Source: JAKLIH01 sp964618955 (GTDB taxonomy: Bacteria; Patescibacteriota; Minisyncoccia; UBA6257; JAKLIH01). Taken from it: a stretch of 64,000 nucleotides of DNA. The stretch spans positions 4,139-68,138 of the forward strand of contig CAZUBO010000004.1 in the NCBI GenBank assembly GCA_964618955.1. Direction: 5' to 3'. The notes beneath the pieces were generated by a model. The model did not search any database. It saw only the letters and a list, made by a program, of their open reading frames with translations, and was not told the origin of the DNA. Below, one piece after another: positions 9,934 to 18,317 of the stretch. The translations under genes were made by a program, and so were the position numbers. Position 1 is the first letter of the stretch. Every line of letters starts with the position of its first letter.

Positions 9934-10665
9934 ATGAAATTTAAAAAAGTTATTACGTTCGTGATCGTTGTGTTAATAGGATCTTGGGCCTTTATCGCTA
10001 TGTCTGGTAAAGACAAAGACATAATAATGTTCGAAGGGGAAAAGGGCAAGTTGTTGCTTGAATGCTTAAACAATAACAAGTTTCGGATTGAAAATATTGA
10101 GATAATGGGTAATCATAGTATCAGTATCTTCTATGCGGACAACATTGTGACGGGGCATGAGATTAATAACAGAAAACAGATCTGGTACAATTTACCATTT
10201 ATACCCAAGGTGTATTCTTTAGGAGATGTAGTCTCACATGAAGAACTACGGAACATAGTGATGGAGCTTGGCATGAAACAAGTTCTATATGGAATAGTGG
10301 ACGAAACTGTATTATGGGATTTTCCATGTTCTGTTTTCCGAACAGAACAAAAGGGTTTCGAAAGCTTCTTATATAAAAATGATAAGTTGACTATAAGGAT
10401 AGAAACCTTGGAAAATGGTAATGAATTTAGATATCTTATAAGAGATATCTATATTTATGACGAATATGGGTATCTTAAACATGGTTTCCAGGTGTTTTGG
10501 GACAAATCTTTTGAGGTAATATTATACAAGGCTGGCGATTCAACAAGATACGGTTGCAATGTTGACTTTGAGTACTTAAGAATGGATAACTATTATCCAG
10601 GTAGGGAACTAGGGACAAAAGAGCTCGAGTATCTTTTTCAAAGGCTTAAACTCCAAAAAATTTAA
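9934..10665 (+). CDS. Membrane-anchored protein of unknown function (cassette gene 2)
   Basis: 243 residues from the ATG at 9934, which has GGAGG at 9924-9928. The N-terminus MKFKKVITFVIVVLIGSWAF is a signal anchor like that of cassette gene 1; the rest is predicted to be exported and is rich in aromatic and charged residues. All four Trp are TGG (in SWAF, IWYN, LWDF, FWDK) and no TGA occurs in frame, against the local habit of TGA. No family recognised. The upstream 100 bases after the ribozyme are AT-rich with a TATAAT at 9894-9899 but only a weak -35. A GC-rich terminator follows the stop. Confidence 0.8.
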   Translation: MKFKKVITFVIVVLIGSWAFIAMSGKDKDIIMFEGEKGKLLLECLNNNKFRIENIEIMGNHSISIFYADNIVTGHEINNRKQIWYNLPFIPKVYSLGDVVSHEELRNIVMELGMKQVLYGIVDETVLWDFPCSVFRTEQKGFESFLYKNDKLTIRIETLENGNEFRYLIRDIYIYDEYGYLKHGFQVFWDKSFEVILYKAGDSTRYGCNVDFEYLRMDNYYPGRELGTKELEYLFQRLKLQKI

Positions 10666-10680
10666 CGTGTTCAGGACTAG

Positions 10681-10711
10681 CGGTAGGGGGGTTACCCTCC
10701 TACCGTCTTTT
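10681..10711 (+). terminator. Intrinsic terminator after cassette gene 2
   Basis: CGGTAGGGGGG (10681-10691), loop TTA, CCCTCCTACCG (10695-10705, one G-T pair), then TCTTTT. Classical GC-rich hairpin plus T tail, in contrast with the AT-rich terminators elsewhere in the window. Confidence 0.85.
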
Positions 10712-10713
10712 CA

Positions 10714-10742
10714 TTGACAAACCCTACTTTGTATGGTATATT
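10714..10742 (+). promoter_or_regulatory. Promoter at the right edge of the cassette
   Basis: TTGACA (10714-10719), 17-base spacer, TATATT (10737-10742), directly behind the terminator. It would read toward greA or produce a short RNA. Confidence 0.6.
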
Positions 10743-10771
10743 GTAGGGATTCAAAAAATCAAAAAAATCAC

Positions 10772-10800
10772 TTGACTTTTTTTAAAAAGTTATCTATCAT
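10772..10800 (+). promoter_or_regulatory. Promoter upstream of greA
   Basis: TTGACT (10772-10777), 17-base spacer, TATCAT (10795-10800). The stretch around it (from 10770) closely resembles the pilin promoter from 16883: both read CACTTGACTTTTTT, then two or so variable bases, an A run and TTATCT. Confidence 0.65.
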
Positions 10801-10826
10801 ATAGCAAGTTAGAAATTAAAATATAT

Positions 10827-10864
10827 AACAAACTATTTATCTAAATAGCTTGTTTATCTTTTTT
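10827..10864 (+). terminator. Attenuator-like hairpin in the greA leader
   Basis: CTATTTA (10833-10839) pairs with TAAATAG (10842-10848); AACAA/TTGTT extend the stem outside one mismatch, and a T-rich run follows to 10864. A second small hairpin (CGTTTT/AAAACG) lies near 10874-10890. The 140-base leader of greA is therefore structured; between 10666 and 10941 I see no gene. Confidence 0.4.
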
Positions 10865-10941
10865 GAAAAATAACGTTTTTTCACAAAACGATACTGAGCG
10901 TAAAAGTCGGAAAAATTAACTAAAAATATAAATATCTAGTA

Positions 10942-11412
10942 ATGAATAATCACTATGAAATTACTAAAGAAGGTCTAGAAACTTTGCAAAAAGAATTGAA
11001 AGATTTAAAAGCTGAAAGAACTGAAGTTATTGAAACTATCAAAACTGCAAAATCTTTTGGTGATTTATCTGAAAATGCCGAATACACTGCTGCTCGCGAA
11101 AGACAAACTTTTGTTGAGTCCAGAATTAATGATGTTGAAGACAAAATTAAAAAAGCTATCGTTGTCAACGCTAGCCGTAATCATAATGTTGTTAGTTTAG
11201 GATCTAAAGTTGAAATTGTTCAACTTAATAATTCAACACACTCTTCTAAAATCATTGAATTAGTTTCTTCAGCAGAATCAGACCCTGTAGCAGGGAAGAT
11301 TTCTCAAGATTCTCCTTTAGGTTTAGCTATCATCAATCGTATGGTTGGGGACGAGGCAGTTGTCAAAACTCCTCAAAAGGAAATTCGATACAAAATTGGA
11401 AAAATATTGTAA
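10942..11412 (+). CDS. greA: Transcription elongation factor GreA
   Basis: 156 residues, standard length. GreA stimulates cleavage of backtracked transcripts by RNA polymerase. The N-terminal coiled coil begins YEITKEGLETLQKELKDLK and contains the conserved loop DLSENAEYTAARERQ with the acidic tip residues that reach the active site; the C-terminal domain ends with SPLGLAIINRMVGDEAVVKTP, matching the SPiGrALlGk..GD.v.V.tP pattern. No Trp and no TGA. Likely transcribed from 10772 and possibly from 10714, with a structured leader. Confidence 0.96.
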   Translation: MNNHYEITKEGLETLQKELKDLKAERTEVIETIKTAKSFGDLSENAEYTAARERQTFVESRINDVEDKIKKAIVVNASRNHNVVSLGSKVEIVQLNNSTHSSKIIELVSSAESDPVAGKISQDSPLGLAIINRMVGDEAVVKTPQKEIRYKIGKIL

Positions 11413-11429
11413 TTTTCTTAAAAATTAAA

Positions 11430-11456
11430 TTAGCACTCTTGACAAAAGAGTGCTAA
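11430..11456 (+). promoter_or_regulatory. CIRCE operator (HrcA binding site)
   Basis: TTAGCACTC (11430-11438), 9-base spacer, GAGTGCTAA (11448-11456): an exact match to the CIRCE inverted repeat. It overlaps the promoter of hrcA, so HrcA binding would block RNA polymerase, giving autoregulated heat-shock control of the operon. Confidence 0.97.
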
Positions 11457-11467
11457 TTTGCTAATAT
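11439..11467 (+). promoter_or_regulatory. hrcA-grpE-dnaK-dnaJ promoter, giving a nearly leaderless mRNA
   Basis: TTGACA (11439-11444) lies inside the CIRCE spacer; after 17 bases comes TAATAT (11462-11467). With a start 6-8 bases past the -10, transcription begins at about 11474, only about three bases before the hrcA ATG at 11477. The mRNA would be leaderless or nearly so, in keeping with the missing Shine-Dalgarno sites. Confidence 0.85.
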
Positions 11468-11476
11468 TAGAATATT

Positions 11477-12151
11477 ATGAAACAACAATTGTCGCCTCGT
11501 CAAAAACAAATACTGTATTACTTAGCCAAAGAGCAGGTTGCTAGTTTTGAACCAGTTGGTTCAATTCAAATAAAAGAAAAATATGATTTATCTTTTAGTC
11601 CAGCTACCATTCGTCATGAACTTTATGAATTATGTCAAATGGATTATCTAGAACAACCTCATACTTCAGCTGGTAGAATTCTTAGTGACTTTGGTTGGGA
11701 GATATTGATCGATGATTTTTTAGAAGATAATTTCTTAAATTCTAATATTGTTGATTTTCCGGAAGACTTTAATGAAGTTGCTAATCAATTGGCTGAAACT
11801 ACAAATTCTTTAAGTATAGTTTACGACTGAAAGAATAACAAACTATATAAGAAAGGCATTAGCTACATTCTAAATGATAAAGTCATCAATGATTTAAAAG
11901 AATTAGCTAATATCTCCAATATCATTGATCAGATTGATAATCAATTAGATGAATTAAAAGATTTGTTATACAATAAAGATATTAATGTCTATCTTGGGAA
12001 GAACAATCCAATATTCAATAATCCTAATTTAGCTTTTATTGGTACTAAATCTAATAAAGACACAATCTTAATTGCAATTATCACTCCCAAAGTTACTAAT
12101 TACCAGGATCATTTTAAACTCTTTAATCAATTAATTAATACATTAAATTAA
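11477..12151 (+). CDS. hrcA: Heat-inducible transcription repressor HrcA (short form)
   Basis: 224 residues, against about 340 for typical HrcA. The N-terminal winged-helix domain is clear (LSPRQKQILYYLAKEQVASF, then EPVGSIQIKEKYDLSFSPAT and IRHELYELCQMDYLEQPHTS with SAGRI following). The middle and C-terminal parts are shortened but end in the typical way with IGTKSNKDTILIAIITPKV-like sequence. One TGA (11828-11830) is Trp. First gene behind a perfect CIRCE element, which it is expected to bind. The trimmed dimerisation region fits general genome reduction. Confidence 0.92.
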
Positions 12152-12155
12152 TACT

Positions 12156-12641
12156 ATGGAAAAAGACATTCAAGAGCAAGATACTAGTCAAATTAATCCA
12201 GAATTAGAAGCCTTAAAAAAACAGTCTAACGACTATCTCAAAGGCTGGCAAACTGAACGAGCTAATTTATTAAATTACCAACGAGATGAGACTAGTAGAC
12301 TAACTTATGCTTTATCATTATCCGAACGCAATATGCTTTTAGAAATTATCATTATTTTAGATAATTTCGATTTAATTCTTAAGAATTCTGATGTTAATAG
12401 CGAATACTTTAAAGGTATTAAAATGATTTATGATCAATTTGTTTCTTTTTTAAATCGTCATCAATGTTTTTCTTTCGAGAGTTTGAATCAAGTTTTTGAT
12501 CCTAATCTTCACGAAGCTGTCGAGATGGTTAAGGATGATACTAAAGAAAACAATATTGTAGTCGAGGAAGTTAAAAAGGGATACAAATTGAATGATCAAA
12601 TCATTCGTCCATCCCTTGTCAAAGTTAATCAAATTAATTAA
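12156..12641 (+). CDS. grpE: Nucleotide exchange factor GrpE
   Basis: 161 residues. GrpE releases ADP from DnaK. An N-terminal coiled coil (LEALKKQSNDYLKGWQTERA, then NLLNYQRD) leads into the conserved DNFDLIL segment, and the C-terminal beta domain shows VFDPNLHEAVEMVKDD and VKKGYKLNDQIIRPSLVKV, corresponding to FDP..HEAv and GY...driiRpA.V.V. The Trp in KGWQTER is TGG, so both Trp codons are in use in this genome. Four bases after hrcA and 18 before dnaK. Confidence 0.95.
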   Translation: MEKDIQEQDTSQINPELEALKKQSNDYLKGWQTERANLLNYQRDETSRLTYALSLSERNMLLEIIIILDNFDLILKNSDVNSEYFKGIKMIYDQFVSFLNRHQCFSFESLNQVFDPNLHEAVEMVKDDTKENNIVVEEVKKGYKLNDQIIRPSLVKVNQIN

Positions 12642-12659
12642 AATATTAAACTAAATATC

Positions 12660-14585
12660 ATGGGTAAAGTTATTGGAATTGATTTAGGTACAACCTTTTC
12701 AGAAGTTGCCGTTTTTCAAAACGGTCAACCTCAAATATTAGAAAGCCAAGAAGGAGAAAGAACCATTCCTTCTGTAGTTGCTTTATCAAAAAACAACGAA
12801 AGATTAGTTGGTACATTAGCCAAACGTCAAGCTATCACTAATCCTCAAAATACCATTTTCTCAGTTAAACGTTTTATTGGCCGTCGTTTTTCTGATAAAG
12901 AGACTCAAGATGATATTAAAACGTTACCCTACGAAACTCGTGAATCTTCTAATGGTGGTGTTGAAGTTAAATTCGGTGACAAATGATTAAAGCCTGAAGA
13001 GATTTCTGCCATGGTCTTGCAAAAGATCAAAGCTGATGCCGAAGCTAAATTAGGTGAATCTGTTACTGAAGCTATCATTACTGTTCCGGCTTACTTCAAT
13101 GATTCTCAACGTCAAGCTACTAAAAATGCTGGCGAGATTGCTGGCTTAAAAGTTTCCAGAATTTTAAATGAGCCAACAGCTGCAGCCGTAGTCTATGGCT
13201 TCAATAAGCATCAACAATCTAAAGTCTTAGTCTATGATTTTGGTGGTGGTACTTTAGACGTATCTATCATTGAAGTTGTATCAGCCTCTGGCGATTCCTT
13301 TGGTGAGAATATCAATGTTATCGCCACTGGCGGAGATACCCATTTGGGTGGTGATGATTTTGATCAAAAATTAATTAACTACGTCTTAACTGAATACCAA
13401 AAAGAAGAAGGAATTAATCTTCGTGAAGATAAATTAGCTTTGCAAAGAATTAAAGATGGTGCTGAAAAAGCTAAAAAAGAATTATCCAATGTTGTTGAAA
13501 CTGAAATTAATTTACCATTCATAACTTCAACCGATTCTGGTCCTAAGCATTTAGTTATGAAGTTGAACCGTTCTAAGTTCGATGAATTAACCAAAGACTT
13601 AATTGATCGTTCTATCGAACGAACTGAATTAACCTTAAAAGAAGCTAATTTAAATTCTTCAGATATTTCCGAGATCATCTTAGTCGGTGGTACTACTCGT
13701 ATTCCCGCAATTCAACAACGTATTAAAGACTATTTCAAAAAAGAACCCAAAAAAGATATTAATCCTGATGAAGTTGTTGCTATGGGAGCTGCTATCGTTG
13801 CTGGATCACTTCAAGGTGATGTTAAAGATCTTTTGTTATTAGACGTTACTCCTTTAACTTTATCAATTGAAACTTTTGGATCAGTAGCTACTCCTATGAT
13901 TCCTAAGAATACATATATTCCAACATCAAAGACCGAAACTTTTTCTACGGCATCTGACAATCAACCCGCTGTTGATATCCATGTTCTCCAAGGTGAACGT
14001 CCTATGGCTAGCGATAACAAAACCTTAGCTCGTTTTATTCTTGATGGTATTCCACCAGCTCCTCGTGGTGTTCCTCAGATTGAAGTTACCTTTGACATTG
14101 ATAAGAATGGAATTTTAAATATCACCGCTAAAGATAAAGCTACTAATAAAACTCAATCAGTTAGAATTGAAGCTACAACCGACTTATCAAAAGACGAGAT
14201 TGAACGCATGAAAAATGAAGCCGTTCAATTCGCTGATGCTGATAAGAAGAGGAAAGATTTTATTGATTTAAAGAATCAAGCTGAAAGCTTGGTCTATCAA
14301 TCAGAGTCCAGCTTAAAAGAAAATGAAGCTAAGATTCCTGAGGAATTAAAGACTTCAATTAATGAGAAGATCAAAACTTTGAAAGATATCTTAGCTAAAG
14401 AGATTACTGATGTGAGTATTGATGAGAATTCTAATCTTTTAAAACAAGGAACTGAAGATTTATCTCATACCTTATCCGAGATTGGTAAACATATCTATCA
14501 AGATCAAAAGCCCCCAGAAGCTACCCCTGAACAATCAAAGCCTGAAGGTGAGAATATTCAAGATACCAATTTTGAAGAAAAATAG
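12660..14585 (+). CDS. dnaK: Chaperone DnaK (Hsp70)
   Basis: 641 residues, full length. Nucleotide-binding domain motifs: GIDLGTTFSEVAVF, RIINEPTAAA-like RILNEPTAAAVVYGF, VYDFGGGTLDVSII and ILVGGTTRIPAIQ. The substrate-binding domain has LDVTPLTLSIETFG and VHVLQGER-like HVLQGERPMASDN. One TGA (12984-12986) encodes Trp just before KPEEISA. Second substitution of note: GTTFSEVAVF has Glu-Val where many DnaK have NS/CVAV. Followed by a hairpin at 14593-14620. Confidence 0.97.
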
Positions 14586-14592
14586 TTTTCTC

Positions 14593-14620
14593 TTCCGTTG
14601 GGAAATTAATCCCAGCGGAA
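14593..14620 (+). terminator. Hairpin after dnaK
   Basis: TTCCGTTGGGA (14593-14603) pairs with TCCCAGCGGAA (14610-14620) with one G-T pair and a 6-base AT loop. The T run comes about 20 bases later, so it may be partial terminator or mRNA-stabilising structure that lowers expression of the two downstream genes relative to dnaK. Confidence 0.55.
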
Positions 14621-14689
14621 AGTTAACTACCCCTTGTTTTAGTTTTTTTTCTTTGCTACACTTATTCTATAATATATTAAATATTTTAT

Positions 14690-15709
14690 ATGACAAATAT
14701 TTTAAATTTTTTTAAAAAGAATAAGGTCAATCATATCGCTGATAACGATATGCGAAATATTAATACCGAAAAAGTTTTTTTCAAAGGTACATTTTTAAAA
14801 CAAAATATTTTAGGATTCTTCAGTTGTTTGTTTGTTTTGTTTTTCAGTAATGTTCTAAAGGATATTATGTTCTTCAAAACTTTTAATCTTATCCATCAGA
14901 TATATTTTGTTTTGTTTTTTGCCTTATCTATGGCTTTCTTATCTTTAATGCTTTTTCAATTGAATTCTCGAATTCTAAAATGATGACTTCTAGGTTTTGT
15001 TGTTTGCAGTGTAATTTTATTTATCGATGTTTTGCCTTTAAGCAATTTCTACTTCTATGGTTTGATTTTAATTTCTTTTGTATATTTACTATTCACCGCT
15101 TTTCAATACCATAAGGCTGACGAAATCTATTTAAAATTCAATTGAAAAATTGTTTTTCGAAATGGCTTCCAACATCAATTTTTCGCTGTTATGGTTTTGT
15201 TTGCTTCTGTTGTTTTCTTTGGATTTGTTAAGGTAGATTACAATGCTAAAAAAGGATTGAATTTAAATAACTTTGTTCAAACGGGTTTAACTGTCTGAAC
15301 CAAATACAATCCTAAATCCGGCCTAAACAAACCTTTTGATTCCGTCATTAATGATTTTCTATCAAAGAGTTCTATCTTTAGTAATATTCAAAAGCAATAT
15401 TCTTTTCTAGGAATTTCTAGTTCCAAAATTATTAGTGACAATTTAAAAACAATGTTTAAAACTAATTTTGATGGTAAGACTAAATTAAGTCAAATTCTAA
15501 TTGACTACTTTGATAAGTCTTCTCAAACTATAAAGACCATTGTCTTTGGGGTTTTTCTCTGGTTCCTTTTAAGCATTTTTGGTTTTTTCTACTTCATCTC
15601 CAAAACTTTAGTTTACTGTATCAGCTTTATTGTAATTTCAGTTTTAATTTGATTTAAATTCTTTAAATTCGAAGAAAAACCAACTGTAAAACAATATTTA
15701 ACTTTGTAA
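14690..15709 (+). CDS. Polytopic membrane protein of unknown function between dnaK and dnaJ
   Basis: 339 residues when several TGAs (for example tandem ones at 14984-14989) are read as Trp. Topology by eye: about four membrane helices in the first 150 residues (LGFFSCLFVLFFSNVL, IYFVLFFALSMAFLSLM, LLGFVVCSVILFIDVL, YGLILISFVYLLF), one more near residue 165, a roughly 100-residue soluble loop, and two helices near the C-terminus. No family recognised. Its insertion in the chaperone operon suggests a stress- or membrane-quality role, but that is inference from position. A TATAAT at 14668-14673 could give it a separate start. Confidence 0.75.
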
Positions 15710-15719
15710 AATATATACT

Positions 15720-16817
15720 ATGCCTGATTTTAAAAAAGATTACTATAAATCATTAGGAGTATCTGAATCCGCTTCTAATGAAGAAATCAAACAAGCTTTT
15801 CATAACCTAGCTTTTAAATATCATCCCGATCGTCCTGGTGGTGACGAAAAACGTTTTAAAGAAATTAATGAAGCTTATCAGACGCTATCTAATCCTGAAT
15901 CCCGTTCACAATATGATAATATGCGAAAGTTTGGTGGATCGAATACTGATTTTTCTGGTGCCTCTAGCTTTAATTGGAATAACACAAGCTTTGGTGGTGG
16001 CTTTGATGGCTTTTCAGGTTTTAATGACATCTTTGAATCTTTTTTTGGACAATCATATGGTCAACAAAGACATTCTCAAGAGAGAAATCCAAATGAAGAT
16101 TTAGAGATTCGAATTGATATTTCTTTAAAAGATTCTTACCTGGGTATTGCTAAAGATATTTCTTTTAAACGTTTTAATTTGTGTTCAGTTTGTAATGGTT
16201 CTGGTCATCCTAAAGACGCTAACATCAAAACGTGTAAAACTTGTTCTGGGAAGGGGTATATCAATAAGAGGAGAACCGTACCTTTATTCGGCACTATCAG
16301 TGAACAAGTTGTTTGTTCTGATTGCAAAGGCGAAGGATTAATTTCTGATAAGAAATGCAGTTCTTGTAATGCTTCTGGGTATATTACTGAAACTGTGAAT
16401 AAAAAAATTGAAATACCTTTAGGTATTAAAAATGGCGATGTTTTAGAATTAAAAAATTATGGTCATCATCAGGATAAAAAATATTCTGCTGGTAATTTAT
16501 ATATCAAAGTTGGAGTGAAAACTGACAAAGATTTTTATCGAGAAGGGGACAATCTTCGTTGTAATCTTGATATTAATTTTGTCGAAGCTGCTTTAGGAGC
16601 CAAAAAAGAAATTAAGAATTTAGATGACAAAATTCTAGTTGTTGACATTCCTAAAGGAATAAGTTCTGATACGGTTTTGAAAATTAAGAACAAAGGGTTT
16701 AAGTCCTTACATCAAAATTCAGTGGGCGATCTCTTAATAAATGTCAAAATTCAGACTCCTAAAAAATTATCAAAAACTGCCCAAGAGTTATTCAAAAAAT
16801 TGGAAAAAGAATTGTAA
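15720..16817 (+). CDS. dnaJ: Chaperone DnaJ (Hsp40)
   Basis: 365 residues. Class I DnaJ that stimulates DnaK ATPase and binds unfolded proteins. J domain at the N-terminus with HPD in FKYHPDRPGGDEKRFKEINE; Gly/Phe-rich linker (about residues 75-115, including FGGGFDGFSGFNDIFESFFG); zinc-binding region with four CxxC motifs (CSVCNGSG, CKTCSGKG, CSDCKGEG, CSSCNASG); then the C-terminal beta domains. Complete and apparently functional. Its stop codon lies inside the terminator hairpin at 16807-16842. Confidence 0.97.
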   Translation: MPDFKKDYYKSLGVSESASNEEIKQAFHNLAFKYHPDRPGGDEKRFKEINEAYQTLSNPESRSQYDNMRKFGGSNTDFSGASSFNWNNTSFGGGFDGFSGFNDIFESFFGQSYGQQRHSQERNPNEDLEIRIDISLKDSYLGIAKDISFKRFNLCSVCNGSGHPKDANIKTCKTCSGKGYINKRRTVPLFGTISEQVVCSDCKGEGLISDKKCSSCNASGYITETVNKKIEIPLGIKNGDVLELKNYGHHQDKKYSAGNLYIKVGVKTDKDFYREGDNLRCNLDINFVEAALGAKKEIKNLDDKILVVDIPKGISSDTVLKIKNKGFKSLHQNSVGDLLINVKIQTPKKLSKTAQELFKKLEKEL

Positions 16818-16842
16818 TCTAATTTGCAATTCTTTTTTTTTT
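16807..16842 (+). terminator. Intrinsic terminator overlapping the end of dnaJ
   Basis: AAGAATTG (16807-16814) pairs with CAATTCTT (16827-16834) and is followed by eight more T. The stem uses the last codons of dnaJ. Confidence 0.8.
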
Positions 16843-16884
16843 AGTATTTGTTTTTGATATATAACAACATTTCAGCAAAAACAC

Positions 16885-16913
16885 TTGACTTTTTTCGAAA
16901 AATTATCTAAAAT
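16885..16913 (+). promoter_or_regulatory. Promoter of the type IV pilus locus
   Basis: TTGACT (16885-16890), 17-base spacer, TAAAAT (16908-16913), about 70 bases upstream of the first pilin. Its flanks match the greA promoter region at 10770. Confidence 0.65.
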
Positions 16914-16987
16914 ATACTCATATATATAATAAAAATAGTCGACAATTTTTATTTTATGGAAAAATTAAAAAATATAAAATCATATAT

Positions 16988-17602
16988 ATGAAGAATAAAA
17001 AAGGTTTTACATTAGTAGAGTTAATGATCGTTATCGCTATCTTAGCTATCTTAGCCGCTATTGTTATTTTTGCTCTTAATCCAGCCGAATTATTTAGACG
17101 TGCTCGTGATAGTCAAAGAATGTCCGATATCAGAGTTTTGTCTTCAGCTATTTCCTATTACTTAGCTGATGCTACTACTCCAATTCTTGATGGTGCTACT
17201 AATGTATTGTGTACTGGTGGAACTGGTGCTGACACCATCTTCGCTACAGTAGCTAATGCTACTGCTGTTACGGGATGAACCTGAACATCTTCAACAGTTC
17301 GTACTGTTGATTCTCTGGGTTGATTAAAGATTAATTTCTCTTCAACCGGTTCAGCTCCAATTGGCCAATTACCAATTGATCCTGTTAATACTATTGGTAC
17401 TACTAACACTTCTGCTCCATCTTTGTATTATACTTTTGCTTGTGATACTAGTTTGAATTATGAAATTAATGCTAATATGGAATCCACAAATTATAAAACT
17501 AAAGAAGCAGATGATGGTGGTAATAGTGCTGTGATTTATGAGATGGGTACCAACACAGCTATTTTACCTACTACAGGTACTGGTTACTATCCATTTAACT
17601 AG
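16988..17602 (+). CDS. Type IV pilin (probable major pilin)
   Basis: 204 residues. A class III signal sequence KNKKGFTLVELMIVIAILAI is followed by the long hydrophobic N-terminal helix; the processing Gly, the Phe at +1 and Glu at +5 are all present. The next segment NPAELFRRARDSQRMSDIRV resembles pilins of Patescibacteria. The C-terminal domain is Thr/Ser-rich with several Trp encoded by TGA (17276-17284 region). Stop is TAG. First gene of the pilus cluster with its own promoter, which fits the role of main subunit. Two related pilins (28254, 63814) share the NPA.LF..RDS.R motif. Confidence 0.93.
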
Positions 17603-17623
17603 TCTTTAATTTAACAATATTCT

Positions 17624-18301
17624 ATGATGCTAGCATTGAATAATATTGTTTATAATCTCGCTAACCCTGCTATAAGTTTTTTAACCCTAGCAGGGTTGGT
17701 TGTGATTTGAACGATAAGTCGAAAAACTCCATCAATTAAAGTTATAAAAGGTTGTATACTTTTTAATATTATTACTATAGTTTTGCGTTCAAGCTATTGT
17801 ACTGTTGCCAATTATTGAATGTGACTTCATAATCCTGCAGCTAAGAATTTATTGGCTTTTAATTATGTGCTTAAGTATTCCTTTAATACTTATTGGGCTT
17901 CAGCTTTATTTGCTATGTTTTCTGGATTTTTGTTCTTTAAATTAATTGTTTTTTTGAATAGAAAGTTTAATAATCGCTTCTTTTATGATCAAGAACCTTA
18001 TCTTGTTTTATTAGGAATTGTTATCAACCCTTGACCAATGCTTTTGTTCTTTGTTCTTTCAAGTATTGCTATTCTACTTTTAATTCAAATTTTGAATATA
18101 TTTATCAAAATACTTAATTTAAGAAACAAAAATACATCTTTGGAGAGAATTCCAATGCTATATATTTGAATTCCTGCTATGGTTTTGTCTCTCTTTGTGT
18201 ATTTTGTTATTTGGACGAACGCTTTTATGGGCATCAAAACTATTCTAGTTAATAATTTCTTTATTAAAGAATTATTTAAAAATTTTTTCTTCTTTAGATA
18301 A
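17624..18301 (+). CDS. Polytopic membrane protein in the pilus locus (possibly a divergent prepilin peptidase)
   Basis: 225 residues with about five or six membrane helices; five TGAs are needed as Trp, for example in NYWMWLHNPA. The layout (short N-terminal helix, cytoplasmic basic loop TISRKTPSIKVIKG, several helices and a final helix after RIPMLYIWIPAMVLSLF) recalls the membrane domain of PilD-type peptidases. However, the two catalytic Asp of that family (ID.R and GxGD) are not visible, so activity is doubtful. Position between the pilin and pilB supports a pilus-assembly role. An unrelated membrane protein remains possible. Confidence 0.6.
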
Positions 18302-18317
18302 TATTTAAATTTTAAAT

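Noticed and set aside
9116..10742. Obelisk or viroid-like RNA agent because of a hammerhead plus hairpins and small proteins
   Set aside because: The unit is embedded in chromosomal DNA with DNA-type promoters and terminators; there is only one ribozyme and no rod-like genome pairing is evident.
17158..17409. Minus-strand open frame over the first pilin
   Set aside because: The pilin frame with TGA=Trp is continuous and has a clear signal sequence; the antisense frame has no features.
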